A stretch of DNA of 64,000 nt from Amyloporia xantha (taxonomy: Eukaryota > Basidiomycota > Agaricomycetes > Polyporales > Adustoporiaceae), in assembly GCA_036971615.1 (NCBI GenBank), contig JAYKKR010000014.1:682001-746000 (forward strand), in the 5' to 3' direction. How positions within the stretch are numbered: position 1 is the stretch's first letter; the number at the start of each line of letters is the position of its first letter. Of the stretch, positions 33,091 through 44,978 are shown piece after piece. The notes under the pieces were generated by a model. The model did no database searches. It was not told where the DNA came from and saw only the letters and a list, made by a program, of their open reading frames with translations. Made by a program: the position numbers and the translations under genes.

Positions 33091-35808
33091 TCATGCAACA
33101 GCCAACTGTGCTAAATTCCAAATGCGAATCGCATTATCGTCTGACGTTACTAGCCGTCGTCCATCTGGCGAGAACCGCAGGTGAGTGATATTATCTTCAT
33201 GTCCTTCAAGGGGAGCCAAGCTGACTCCCGTGCTAGTGTTCCACACGCGCACCACATTGTCCTCGGTGCTCGTGCATACGCGCTTCGTATCCGGCGAGAA
33301 AATTGCAGTGCTCAGAAGCTGATCTCCTACCTCCAGTGCGGCCAGCTGTTCGCCACCGAACGAATCGCAAGTTTTCACCGTCTTATCACTCGCCACAGAC
33401 AAGATCTGCGATCCGTCCGGCGAGAAGACCGCCTGCCACACTGATCCCTGATGCTCGCGCAGTGTAAGCAGCTCTACTCCCCCTTCGACGCCCCAGACGG
33501 TGCTCGTCCCGTCGTCCGAGCCAGTCACTAGTCGACGGCTGTCCGGTGAGAATGACAGGGAATATATGACCCCTCTGTGGCCCGAGAGGACGGCCAACAT
33601 ATCACCCGTCGTGGCATCCCATATGCGAGCTGAACAGTCTGCGCTCGCAGATACCAAACGTGCCGAATTGGGGGAAAATGCAGTCTGTAGGATCATAGCT
33701 TTGTGGCCCTCCAGGATCGCATATACGGTGCCAGCTATCGCATCCCAAAGACGAATGGTGAAGTCGACGGAGGCTGAGGCGATGATCCGACCATTGGGCG
33801 AGTAGTTGACCCACTCCACGAAACCTGTGTGCCCCTCCAGGATCGCCCTCGCAACGCCTGTAGCCACGTTCCATATAATCGCTGAATTGTCACGAGAACC
33901 GGAGACTAGCTCCTTACTGTTAGGCGAGAAGGCGAGAGAGCAGATCATGTCGGTGTGGTCAAGACACTCGCCGACCTGACGTCCGGTCACGGTATCCCAT
34001 ATGACGATACGCGAATCCTCGGAGCCACTGGCGAAGTATTCACCATTCGGTGCGAACGCTAATGAGCAGACACCTTCTGCGCCATCAGCCAACATTATGA
34101 CGTTCGGGCTGTTCACTATAATAGACTTCTCCGTGGCTTCCTCAGCGTCGTCTCCGAGAGGCGATTGGGATCGTCCTTCAACCAGACTTTCTGAAATCAG
34201 ATTGGGCTCCGACACCACAGCGGCGGAAGGGTCTGAGGTTGATTGTTGTCGCTCTGCTGCCGAATGATGCGGGCTGTCGAAATCAAGGGGTCCTTCTACT
34301 GCATCTGCAGATGCATTCATAGCAGAAGTGTTTTCGTCGCTAGTAACCGGTGAGACTGGGGTATCCAAGGAAAGCGTGCCGACTATACAGACGTAAGTTC
34401 CTCTCGAACCGATTAGTTGAACTCTTCTGCTCACCTCCATTCTCATCCACTTGGATACGTGGACGCACAGTTGCGAGAAATTCAGGTATGTTACTTGAGA
34501 TGCCATTTCCCTGTGAAGTGAAGGCTCTTTGTAAAGAGCGCGACAAAATGATGGATCACCACCTACCTCATGTACGTCAAATACGTCTTGAATATTGGCA
34601 ATGGCGATTTCTGCATTCGAATTCTGCAGATCATCAAATTAGACCTCATCATCAAAGTCTGCGCTATGATGTACCTCTAGTATGTAGTCAAGGACGAATC
34701 CCACAGGATCGTATGGCTGGGACCACTGTTAGCATGAAACGCACGATGAGGTATGCATACAAACCTTTTGATGTGTCGGAACCTGTTCCACAATGAATTC
34801 CTCCATTGTCTCATCGCCATCTGCCGCAGTAATCGCTGCATCGTCGTCATGTTCGTCAGGCGCATAGTTTAGCTCTCGTGGTTCAGCAGCGGCTTTGATG
34901 ACCTTCGGCGCAAGAAGTCTGCGCTGCTTGAGTTTGTAGTAATGAAGAAATACACATTGATCCTTCTTGTGCGGGTGTTTGCCATCCTCGTGATGATTCT
35001 TATTCTTGCCTTTGCCCTTCCCTCTATGCGCATCCTGCTGATGATTGTCATGTCGAACCCGAAGTGGTCCGGACCGATGGAAGTAAGGCGTCGTGACTTC
35101 ATGGGCATGTGAGTAGGAGAAAGAAGCAGTCCCATACGACGCTAATTCGGCATCGAATTTGACTTCTACAGCACATCTTCCATGCGTGAATGCTGCCACC
35201 GCCCATTCTGTTGTCTTCACCCAGCCACAAACAAGAATGATGTCTTCCTTGTCGAGGTCCATGTGACATCTGTCCCTCGCAAATGTATGCCAGCTAGGGT
35301 AGAAGCGTGTCATGTAGTCGGGGACCTTGGTATTCTTCTGCAGAATCTCTCGATCTGCAGCTTCCTTCAAAACGAGACAAGCACCCTGGTGATCTTTGCA
35401 TTCCAAATTGAAGCTCCCCCCTGCGCCGTGACTGCAAGAGGTCAACTCATATCGCAGAAGATCGTGTTTGTTCTCGACTCACATTTCAACTTTGGCGGCT
35501 GCTTTCTCCGACGTTACGCTTTTACTGCACAGCGGGCCATCGGGAATAGCAGCTTCGCGGACGTTTATGCCATAGGTGTTTAATTCGATTGGCTTGAACC
35601 CCTCGGGCACTCCGTATCTGGCATTTACTTCATCATCTGCGGGACGTACAGCATTGAACAAGCGATAGAAAGCACCGTCGTCGAGATAGCCGACATCGCC
35701 CACAAGCACTTCCCCGTGCTTCGTAGGCTCCGGAGCCCATAGAGGTAGGCCTTGGCAACATTGGAGTAACTGTTCAGCGTAAACATCACTCGGTGCTGCG
35801 TTCGCCAT
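33091..35808 (-). CDS. WD40-repeat protein with basidiomycete-specific N-terminal region
   Basis: Six exons on the minus strand (35808-35483, 35431-34765, 34725-34675, 34623-34567, 34510-34435, 34382-33091) join in phase to 822 residues. The first 400 residues form a fungal region of unknown function (MANAAPSDVYAEQLLQC, GDVGYLDDGAFYRLFN, ECKDHQGACLVLK). It includes a His/Lys-rich stretch (GKGKGKNKNHHEDGKHPHKK) and an acidic segment. The C-terminal half contains eight WD repeats ending IVIWD, AIIWN, TIRLWD, ARIWD, STVWG, TVKTC, VRVWN and IRIWN, enough for a full beta-propeller. Such proteins act as scaffolds; the partner is unknown. The N-terminal part and propeller are joined only after splicing, so a short gene model would miss the former. 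Confidence 0.88.
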
Positions 35809-36726
35809 AGTAAAGGTGATGCGGGAAAAGAGCTAAGCCCAACAGCATGGTCATATACATGATATATGAGCTTTCGACATGGGATACCCGGCTTCTTTAA
35901 AGTTTACTTTGACATGAGGCAGTGGAATCCAGATAGCCGCTGATGGCACGTCCACGGACCATACAGATACGCGCAAAATCAACGACAGTAGCTGGATATG
36001 CGGTGCAGTCTGGGACGAGGCAGTCACTGGAATGCAGTGTGGACTACATCCTGTAAGCTTCAACCAACTGTGGTTTGCAAACCGAAGGCTGTGTATATAC
36101 GGAGGCTGTACTCGACACCGCATTCAAGTCGAGCAATGACATGGGCCACTATAATGAGAGTAGACAACAACACGTCCAGTTATACTTATAGCTGTAGAAC
36201 TTGAGAACCTGATATGTGACGACGGGCTCCGAGTGTTGCATTCCACGTACGTACTAAGTAAGGTGCCTTGCGTCTTGTAGAGCCCTTCAAGTCGGCATGT
36301 GCAGAACAGCCTGAGATCTTCGAAACATATACAATCAGCCTTCGAAAACTTGTCGAGAGCTGTAGAAAGTCATTGGAGTGAAATCTGGACAGAAACTAAC
36401 TTGCGTCCATTACTCGTATGAAACACGCGACACGTGACGTAGCGCGTGTGGAGGATGTCAACTTTGATCATAGAAACCACACAGCGGAAACACAAGGGAA
36501 GCGACAGCGAGCATAGCCACAATGCACACAAGAATCACGAAACGGAGAACGGTCCCATTCTTGCATCATTTCGTTACTACCTAATGGGACAGCAGCAAAG
36601 TCCAACTCTACGATATAAGTGTGCCTCTTGTCATACATATGAGATCCGATCAACTTCGATAACGTTTTGGCAGAATACTAGTACTTATCGTCCAATACAC
36701 CAGTCCAGCGCAGAAGTGAACGGAAT
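35809..36726. other. Region between WD40 gene and sedolisin
   Basis: This should contain the WD40 promoter and the sedolisin 3' untranslated region. ORFs at 36123-35851 (minus) and 36446-36787 (plus) have no recognised domain. Confidence 0.5.
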
Positions 36727-38844
36727 CTACAGGCCAATTGCTGACAAGAGACTGGCGAACTTCGGCGTACCAAGACCGGTGACCTAAGCACCAATTTTAA
36801 TGAGTGACTCTAATATAATCTAGCCAAACAACGTACCGGATCCCATCCCACAGTCGCATCAAAGCCCAAGGTGTAGTTCGCACCGCACGCATCGTTGTTC
36901 CCAGACACGATGTCAGTCAAAGCCAACGCACCGTTTGAGTACAAGAATGGGTTCAAGAAGCCCAGCACTGGCTTTCCTGCAGCGAGAAGCCTATCGTTGA
37001 GTAGAGCGACAACACTAGCCCAGGTTGGTGCTGAACAGCTCGTTCCAGAGACCTCCAGGGTGTAATCACTGTAGACAATCTGGAAATCGTTGCCATAGGC
37101 TGAAACATCTGGGTAGCCACGACCGACAAGGCTGTATAAGCCACTATCATTGGTTCCGAGGCGTGCCAGGTATGCAGCAACGTCACCAGCTTGATAGTCA
37201 GGCCGCAGGAAGTAATTGGAGAACCCTCCGCCGGAGAAGTCGATGGCGACTTCAGGAATGAGGTAGGTAGCGCCGACCGACGTGATGCTAGCACAGCACG
37301 ATCAGAAACTTCGAAATCAAGAGATACTGAATCCACAAACGCACTAGGGACATCCGGATGGGAATGTAGGCACAAAGGTCGTGCAGTCCGAGTCATGGTT
37401 GCCCGAGACACCACCATCACCGGAAGAGAAGATCAGCGAAACTCCACGAGCCCCTAATTGAGCATACACATTGCAGAGATTTCTGAAGAATATATCACGA
37501 ATCAATAAGAATGCATGAATCACTTGTAGGGAATACGAACTGGGCAAAGAGGGGTGAAACCATATCTTCGTCTTGACCATAGCTGGTAGACATCACTTGC
37601 GGCGGCTCGTCCAGCGCAAGAACACTGTTTGCAGTATCCAGAAGACCAGTTAAAAAGTCATCTGATCCATCAGTGATGAACAAAACAGGGACATCTGTTG
37701 CTAGTCCCACGGTATATTGAATATCAAGGTCCTATTGCAGTCATGCGAAATTAGTCTCGTCACTGATACCGTGTTTGAAAAACATCATACAGCTTCAAGA
37801 CCCGCATATGAGCTATTCTGAGTGTTGACACCACCATCTATGCTGAGCACAGTGAAATTCGTATCGGGGTTCATGTCCGGTCGAAATTCCTGGAGGAAAC
37901 TCTGCCGGTTTATATTAGAATCGTTCATCCAAATATTGAACAGGCCAACTTACATGCAGATCAGAATATTGCGCCCACTGTTCTTCATATTCAGTGACAG
38001 CAAGGCGATTTGTAGGAACGGTCGCAGGAGTAGCTGGAATACCATAGAGGTCCTGCAAACACGCAGGAGTCATACCGCTTCCGGTCTGCTCGACAGCAGC
38101 GCAAGGCGAGGATGCGTCAGAGGAGCTTGCGCTGGTGGCAACGCGGGTGATAGGGGGCTTCAGACCACTTGGACTCGGAAACCTAGAAACGAGAGTGGTG
38201 ATTTATAGAAAGGCACATGCAAATGAATTTGCACGAACGTGATCGTTGGATGAATCAGATCGATATAGCCTACCAGATTTGAAGGAATGGAATACGAGAG
38301 CGTCCGAACGGTTGTTGACCCAGTGATGGTGGAAGTAAAGACGGAGTAATCGGCATTCATGATATCGTTGGCCTTGCTGACAGGTACGTCGACTTGAAGC
38401 CAATCTCCGGCGGGAGAGGTCACAGAAGCAGTTAAGCCATTTTCTGACAGCCAGCTATTGACCGCCGCCGTAGTCTCGGGCGTCGGAGTAACATATGTTT
38501 CTACCTATAGTTAAATGCGACATCATGTGATCAGTAAGACTTAGAATCAAGGCCACACTCATAATTAACATACACACCTCGGCTTTGGTGAGATGTTGTC
38601 CATATTTAGCATTCGAGGGAGTACTGACATCATAAAGGGCATCAATAAGTCCAGCAATGTCGCTCTGCACAAGCGCTATGCGTAGACTCAGGACCGTGTC
38701 CGGTGAGGCGGGACCGCTAAGCTCAAAGCCATTAGGTGCAGCCTGCCGAGCCTCATGAACCTGCATAGCACTACGTGCTAGAGGCTTGCTCAAGACCAAG
38801 GAGGAGAACAGAGCGACGAAGAGACCGTAGCGGGAAACCATCAC
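36727..38844 (-). CDS. Secreted sedolisin (S53 tripeptidyl-peptidase)
   Basis: Eight exons (38844-38578, 38504-38239, 38182-37954, 37901-37791, 37731-37541, 37482-37345, 37287-36837, 36783-36727) join in phase to 569 residues. The start [19 protein letters not shown] is a signal peptide, followed by the pro-kumamolisin domain (residues about 30-190, [20 protein letters not shown]). The peptidase domain carries the S53 catalytic set: Glu and Asp in GLEADLDIQY near residue 291, the oxyanion Asp in SSGDGGVSG, and the nucleophile Ser in SGTSCSAP near 483. The C-terminal calcium site region is [11 protein letters not shown] through [12 protein letters not shown]. These are acid serine-carboxyl proteases that remove tripeptides from protein substrates outside the cell. 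No defect is visible. Confidence 0.95.
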
Positions 38845-40369
38845 GGACTGACCTCCGATTCCTCGAGGGTGAAGAGCTGCCTTCCATCCGCACCTCAGAT
38901 CGCGTCTTTATATACCACCAGCAGGTAGAAAGAAGCCCCACGCCCCGGTCAGGGTAGGCCGTGTATGTGAGATGCACGATGGCGAGAAGCACTTCGGATG
39001 GACTGCCGGCAGGACGATTGACTCACAATTTCCGATCCAGATGGGCAGCCACATGGCCTGCATTGCATGCGTGAGTTGATGGGAGTAGTCCCAATCCTCG
39101 TAATGAGACAACCTCTTGATGGAACTACAGCTGTTAAAGACGATGTGGGTGGGTATCGTGTCAAAATCTGTTGGAGGTGAAAACAATTGTCTTGCTGCAT
39201 ATGGCCGAGTCGGGTTAGGACTTGACGGACGATACATGAGAGCGTGGGTTTGGCCCGGGATCCCAAATAGATTAAATAGCTGCCGGAGGGCCACCGCCAG
39301 CAAGGATCAGAACATGATCACGGGCTGGATTGCCGCCAAGTAAACCAAATACGCAGGGACGCCGGAGCCCGGTTTGAGCTTTACGATTGATTTATATCTG
39401 TAGTGGGCTCAGACGACTCATTGCTCGGACCCATCGATTCTCAGGAGTCGCATCAATCCACGGGTAAGCGACAGTAACATTATCTCGAAAACTGCATTCA
39501 GCTAACTTGAGCAAAGCTTTGGCCTGGAAGGTGAGGTCGAATCTCGCCAACAAGGGCATGAAGGCTTATCGTGGCATCTATGAACGCATCGTGCCGCACC
39601 CGGTGACCATACAACATCAACTTACGCAGTATGCAAGGATTAATTTGAATGACTTACAACAAAAGACGCCACTCACGGTGATAGGAAATGATGGTTACTC
39701 ATGGTGCTCTGCAAAAATTGAGGCGCAGTGAATGATTGAACAAAGCATGATTCAACCGCGAAATTTTGGTAGGGCCCTGCCGTTCAGCTATCGATAGTAC
39801 TTGCTGTCCACATCAGTTACTTAAAGATTAAAAGAGTTTTCAAAGTCAACTTAGAAACAGACAGCGATTAGCAAAAGTCGCCGAACAAGTGGAAGTCAAA
39901 GAGCCGGAGGTCGGTAATATGCCTGAGACAAATTCACCGGCATTTGCCGGCGTTCACCACCGACGCCTGGCCAGACGACGGCGTACGTCGACCGTTCCTC
40001 TCCCAGGCGTAAAATTTGGCCTATATCTGGGATTGATCGCCAGAGAATTCGATGTCACATATTTCAGAGAGATTGCAGGAATTGTCGATCCTCCTAGTAG
40101 TGTCGAAACGAATTCACTTGGTTTAAAATGGCGCTGCTCGAGGTATCTAAATTAATAAACTGGGATATTTGCATGGTCAACACCAGTAATACAATACGGA
40201 TGGGCGTGTACTACACGGAGTTTGTCAAGATTTACACAGCACGGACGAGTGGGACTGAACTGCATGCAGTACAGTACCACAGCCTGTATAGTGGTACAAC
40301 GAGAAGGAGGAAATGTTACCTTTGATACAACACGATACAGCATCAACATAACATGGCTCCCGTCACGTC
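38845..40369. other. No gene recognised; sedolisin promoter and unassigned ORFs
   Basis: The first few hundred bases are the sedolisin promoter. ORFs of 74 codons (39507-39731) and 88 codons (39889-40155), both plus, lack known domains. Confidence 0.5.
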
Positions 40370-41181
40370 TCACAATATAAGCCCCTTCAACGCACTCGCC
40401 ATGGATCCAATGACGCTCTGCATGGGGTCATTGAATCGGCGAATGCTACACTGCTCGCTTTCTACGTGTTGACAGAGAGCACTGAGCGTGCGGAACTCAG
40501 CGCCACATCCCTGCCAACCTCTCGGGCACCTGTAGATCTCATCATCATGAGCCGGGCTATCCAGGTGCTGATTGAGCGCCGCGAGGGTCTGGTACTCGCG
40601 GTGGCACAAAAAGCACTCGAACTTGCGCCCGTTCCATGCAAGCGACGTCGCGATGGTGGTGATCGTTTTCTGAGGAAGGGCGTATCCGTCGGGCCCCTGA
40701 AGGAGGCGCGCCGGATTCGTGATGACATTCGTGGGATCAAATTGAACTGCAAGTCGGTTGATTCGGTCGCGGGTCATGCCTGATCGACATGCACCCGACT
40801 CCAAATGAAGAATAAGGGCAGCGCCCGAGATGAACCGCTTGGAGCATTTGCGCCCTGGACAAACCAAGGTCCTCGGCTGATGAGCAGAGGACTTGAGATG
40901 TGTCTCGAGATTGTTCTGGCTTCGAAAAGGGCGCTCGCAGCTCTCGCAGTACGGATGTTCTTGTCGCCCATGCTGATGGAGGAATATCTCATTATAGAAG
41001 AACTGCAGTATTCGAAGTACCGAACAATTTAGCGCGGGATTGATCATTTGCCGCCGACACGCACCTTATGGCAGATTGAACAGCTAGGAAAAATCACAGC
41101 GTGCTTGGGGGAATTCTCCACATGCTGTTCCAGAGCACGTTGGGACGTAAAATGACGCTGGCAGAGAAAGCAATACACCAT
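40370..41181 (-). CDS. C2H2-type zinc-finger protein, family member A
   Basis: Two exons on the minus strand: about 41181-41066, starting MVYCFLCQRHFTSQRALEQH, and from about 41015 to 40370, joined in phase 0 at CSICHK. Fingers seen in order: YCFLCQRHF...H, a broken CSICHK half-finger, YCESCERPF...H, the CPGRKCSKRF finger ending in Cys, ECFLCHREY...H and CGAEFRTLSALCQH ending in Cys. The middle linker (VITNPARLLQGPDG) and the end (GSMASALKGLIL) match the larger zinc-finger gene at 55650-56597. Compared with that gene, fingers 2-4 are reduced to one. Loss of an exon or alternative splicing could explain this. Multiple close-spaced fingers suggest nucleic-acid binding; the target is unknown. 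Confidence 0.7.
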
Positions 41182-42538
41182 AGCGATGAGACAGCTGTCG
41201 AAGCACAGAATCATGAGCATCAAGCGCTGATGAGCTAAATAATGCATCCTACCAGACACCCTTTAGGACTACAGTTAGATTGTTATCGTCCGAAACGAAG
41301 ACAAAATGCTCTACGGCAGTCGGCGGTCTGCTGCTTTTAACAGTGGGTGGTAGAGGGGAAAGAGTTCGCCTCGATCGATGGACCATCACCCACCTTTATA
41401 TATGTACATCAGCATACGAATTTCTCACAGGCCGCGATCTGCCGGTGACTTCTCTTCGCATAGGCTCTTACTCAGAATGCGACACGCGTAGCAGTTACAT
41501 AATTAGCACTGAGCGCTGTTCGCTTAACATACTGGCAAAGTCTTCTTAGCATCCAAAGCTGGGTGAAATAGTCAGAATATGGTAACTGCCATCTTATCCA
41601 TATAGGCTAGTGTGATGTACTCACGAGAGGAAACGTCCATGTCTATACCCACCTCAAGAGCATTCTGTAGCTCGCATTATAACCATTCGCGTGGTGGGGT
41701 GCTCCGCCATGGGTTCGAGGTAAGATGAAGGGGCTGGATATGGTCCGTGATGGCTCTATACCGTTATACTCTATAGTAGGGCAATGGACGACGCGTGACG
41801 TCACGCGTGCATGACCACGATCACACTGGTGACTATCCCGGGCCCTCTGCTCTTAAGTGGTGTGGAATCTGAACGTTTGAACGTATCTTCATTCTGTGTC
41901 TACAGCTAACGGAACTCATTCTTTGCGGCTGCTCACTCGCTGCACTATAGTTTGTGCAGTGTTTGAAGCGAACCGCTGGCTCTCTTATCAAGTCGGTCGT
42001 CAGGACCTCCTCCTTCGCGAACATTCATACTCCAGCACGGCAATGAGATACTTTACTATGGTACTACGAACAGTCTTCTAATCTGCGGATATCGCGTCTG
42101 GTAGAGGTGCTGCGCATTAGGTGGTCTCTAAGCCTTCTCACTGGCACCACTGAGGCTTTTTGCCAGCAAAGGAAGGCGGCTAAGCCTGTGAAAATGTTCT
42201 ATGTTCAAATACGGATCAGGTGTGAGCTCACATCACGCTCATTGGATCGGACATAGCAGACGCCACTTCCCATTCGCTCGTAAACGTCGATCTTAATAAA
42301 ACAGCAGGAAGCTCTGATCGGGCTCTCCAATGCCTCATTCACATTTAACTATTAGAGAACATGACCAGCGGAGGTAAGGATCCTCCGAAAATTGGGGTTT
42401 TACACACGGCATGGATTTGAATCACTACCGTCACACCTGCTGACCTATCGCCGAGCCTACTTATCAGGGCATGCACTTGACCTCTCACGGACCACTTGCG
42501 CAAGACCTCCCATACTGCCTGGTTGCTAACAAACCGCT
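41182..42538. other. Intergenic; no gene seen
   Basis: Promoter regions of the zinc-finger gene A (left) and of the monooxygenase (right). ORFs below 90 codons show nothing recognisable. Confidence 0.5.
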
Positions 42539-44649
42539 ATGGATCTGCAAAACGTTGCTGAAGACTGGTTGCGCAGATTTGCACTTGCTGCCTTCCGGGG
42601 CGACGTGTCGGAGGTCGTACAGACATTTCTACCCCACGGATGGCTCCGCGACGCGCTCGTATTTACCTGGGACACTCGCTCCCTGGAGGGCCACGAAAAG
42701 ATCTCTGCGTATCTGTTCAATACCCTTCCTTCGGCTCACCTTTCGAACTTTAAGCTGGAGAATCGCCCTGGTCTGCTCCCCGAGCGTGTGTTGGACGATA
42801 CTGGCATCGGTGCAGGCTTCACGTTCGAAACACCCGATCGTCATGGGCGCGGCTACTTTTATCTTCTTCAAGACCACGCTAGTGAAGAGTGGAGAGCGCT
42901 CTCCGTCTACATGGCAGTAGAAGATATCAAGGGCCATGAAGAGCTCGGTCGGGAAGCGGGAGTCTACGGCGGCCATACAATCGCTTGGGAAGAAGTTTAC
43001 GCCGCGCGCAGGGCTGCTATTGAGAGCGACCCACATGTTGTTATTAGTGAGTACTGCCGGGTTTAGACGCCTTGGAAGCTGTAAATCTTGGACACATGTA
43101 GTGGGCGGAGGACAGACCGGGCTACAGATTGCTGCCCGCTTCAAGCAGATGAATATCCCGACGCTTGTGGTTGAGAAGAACAAGACCATTGGAGATCAAT
43201 GGAGGGGACGCTACCCTACATTGTCGTTGCATACACCTCGCAACCACCACACATGTGAGCATTCATCAAATTCAGCTCAACGCTGAAATCCTTACGCACC
43301 TAGTCCTATACCAACCCTACCCGCGCAACTGGCCTACATATACCCCAAGGGACAAAGTAGCCGATTGGCTCCAGCAGTATGCCGAAACCCAAGACCTTGT
43401 AGTCTGGACGAGCTCATATATCCTGCCTACGCCGAAGTATGACCCTGTAATAAAGAAGTGGAGCGTCACTATTAACAGGAACGGGACCCACGTACCACTC
43501 CGTCCTGCACACATTATCATAGCCATTGGCATGTTTGGTGCTCCCCGAATCCCGAAGGTTCCAGGGCGTGAGGGGTTCCAGGGCACGATCATGCACGCGA
43601 GCCAATACATGGGAGGGCAGCCTTTCGTGGGCAAGCGCGTCATCGTCGTCGGAGCTGCCAACACGGCGGCGGACATCTGTCAGGACGTCGCGTTCCGCGG
43701 CGCGCAGGCCGTGACCATGCTGCAGCGCTCGTCGACCTGCGTTGTCTCCGTGCGCTCGGTCAAGGAGGCCATGGATCAGTATTATCCCGAGGGTAGACCG
43801 TCCGAAGTGTGTGACGCCAAGTTCTACGCGATGCCGATGAATCTGCAGCGGGCATTGGCCAGGGAAAAGGAGGCGGAGATGTGGGAGATGCAGAGACCTC
43901 TACATGAGAAGCTGAAGCGGGGTGGGCTGAAGCTGAATATGGGTAGGGATGGGTCTGGACAGCACTTACTAGTGTATGAGCGAGCCGGAGGTATGTGTGA
44001 TTGGGCTCACTGTCAGTATAGCTCCACGCGCTCACTGGGTTTCCGAAGGATACTGTAAATCCGCATCTTGTGGGCTGCACGTTGACAGCTAACGTGTGAC
44101 TGCAGGGATCGATGTTGGCCTCGCTGACATGCTTGCATCGGGAATGGTCAAAGTCAAGCATGGCGTTGAAATCGAGCGATTCGACGATACTGGCGTGTGT
44201 TTCACGGATGGCACGACGTTGCCCGTCGACGCAGTCATCTTTGCGTACGCAGTCCTCTCCCAGATTCAATGTACTACTCTGGGCTGATACATCGCGACCA
44301 TCTATAGGACAGGCTACGAGGATCCTCGTAACATTTTGAAGGACCTCTTCGGTACTGAAGTCATTGACAGCACCAGTCCACTGTGGGGACTAGATGAAGA
44401 GGGAGAGGTAAGCGGATGTTACAGGCCATCTGGCTACCCTGGCGTAAGTCTCTGTTTCTGCATGGAGATTGTTTCCTGATCAACGAGTTCGACAGCTGTG
44501 GTATGGCGCCGGCGACTTCGCGATGTCTCGAGCCTTGTCCAAGCAGCTAGTGAGTCCTCAGACAGCCTTGCTACCTGAGCGCGTCTCACTGTATATCGTG
44601 ACAGGCTCTGCAGATTAAAGCTTTGCAGTTGGGTATGGTGAGGGAGTAA
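42539..44649 (+). CDS. Flavin-containing monooxygenase with N-terminal SnoaL-like domain
   Basis: Seven exons (42539-43046, 43102-43254, 43304-43990, 44106-44244, 44308-44443, 44496-44549, 44605-44649) join in phase to 573 residues. Residues 1-165 (VAEDWLRRFALAAFRGDVSE, HEKISAYLF) form a SnoaL/NTF2-like domain. Then comes an FAD Rossmann motif GGGQTGLQ near 172, the FMO-type WRGRYPTLSLHTPRNH, a second dinucleotide motif VVGAANTAADICQ near 335 for NADPH, and the terminal FMO block SGCYRPSGYPG, LWYGAGDFAMSR, LALQIKALQLG. It should insert oxygen from O2 into a small-molecule substrate (N-, S- or Baeyer-Villiger oxidation) in the cytosol. The substrate is unknown. The first FAD motif reads IMGGGQTG across the splice, slightly off the usual IVGGGQTG. 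Confidence 0.92.
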
Positions 44650-44978
44650 TCAGCTTGGGGTTTTCTGGACCAACATCTATTTTTGTCGAAATTGGTCTTG
44701 TTCTCCTGCTTGTGCACCGTCGACGGGAATCATGATGATATGTAGGGTTTAGACTATCGCCTTCGATGGCTGAAGCACGAGACGATGTCGGTCAGCCCTT
44801 ATCCGACACTCACTTCCTCGCAATGATTTCTTAGCAGTGTTCCAATCGCGCCTTGGTCATTCATAGCTGGATCGACTCTGCAAGAATTTGGAGACATTCG
44901 CGTCTATGTTTTTAACAGTCGCCGGCGTGTACTCTAGCTGATTGAAATTGGTCAAGGCGGACCAAAGATTGTGCAAGA
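44650..44978. other. Convergent 3' region between monooxygenase and hydrolase
   Basis: No gene seen; the stop codons of the two genes face each other. Confidence 0.5.

Noticed and set aside
32720..33184. 154-codon plus-strand ORF at the 3' end of the WD40 gene
   Set aside because: Its end is antisense to the last WD repeats, no family is recognisable, and no splice partners are evident.
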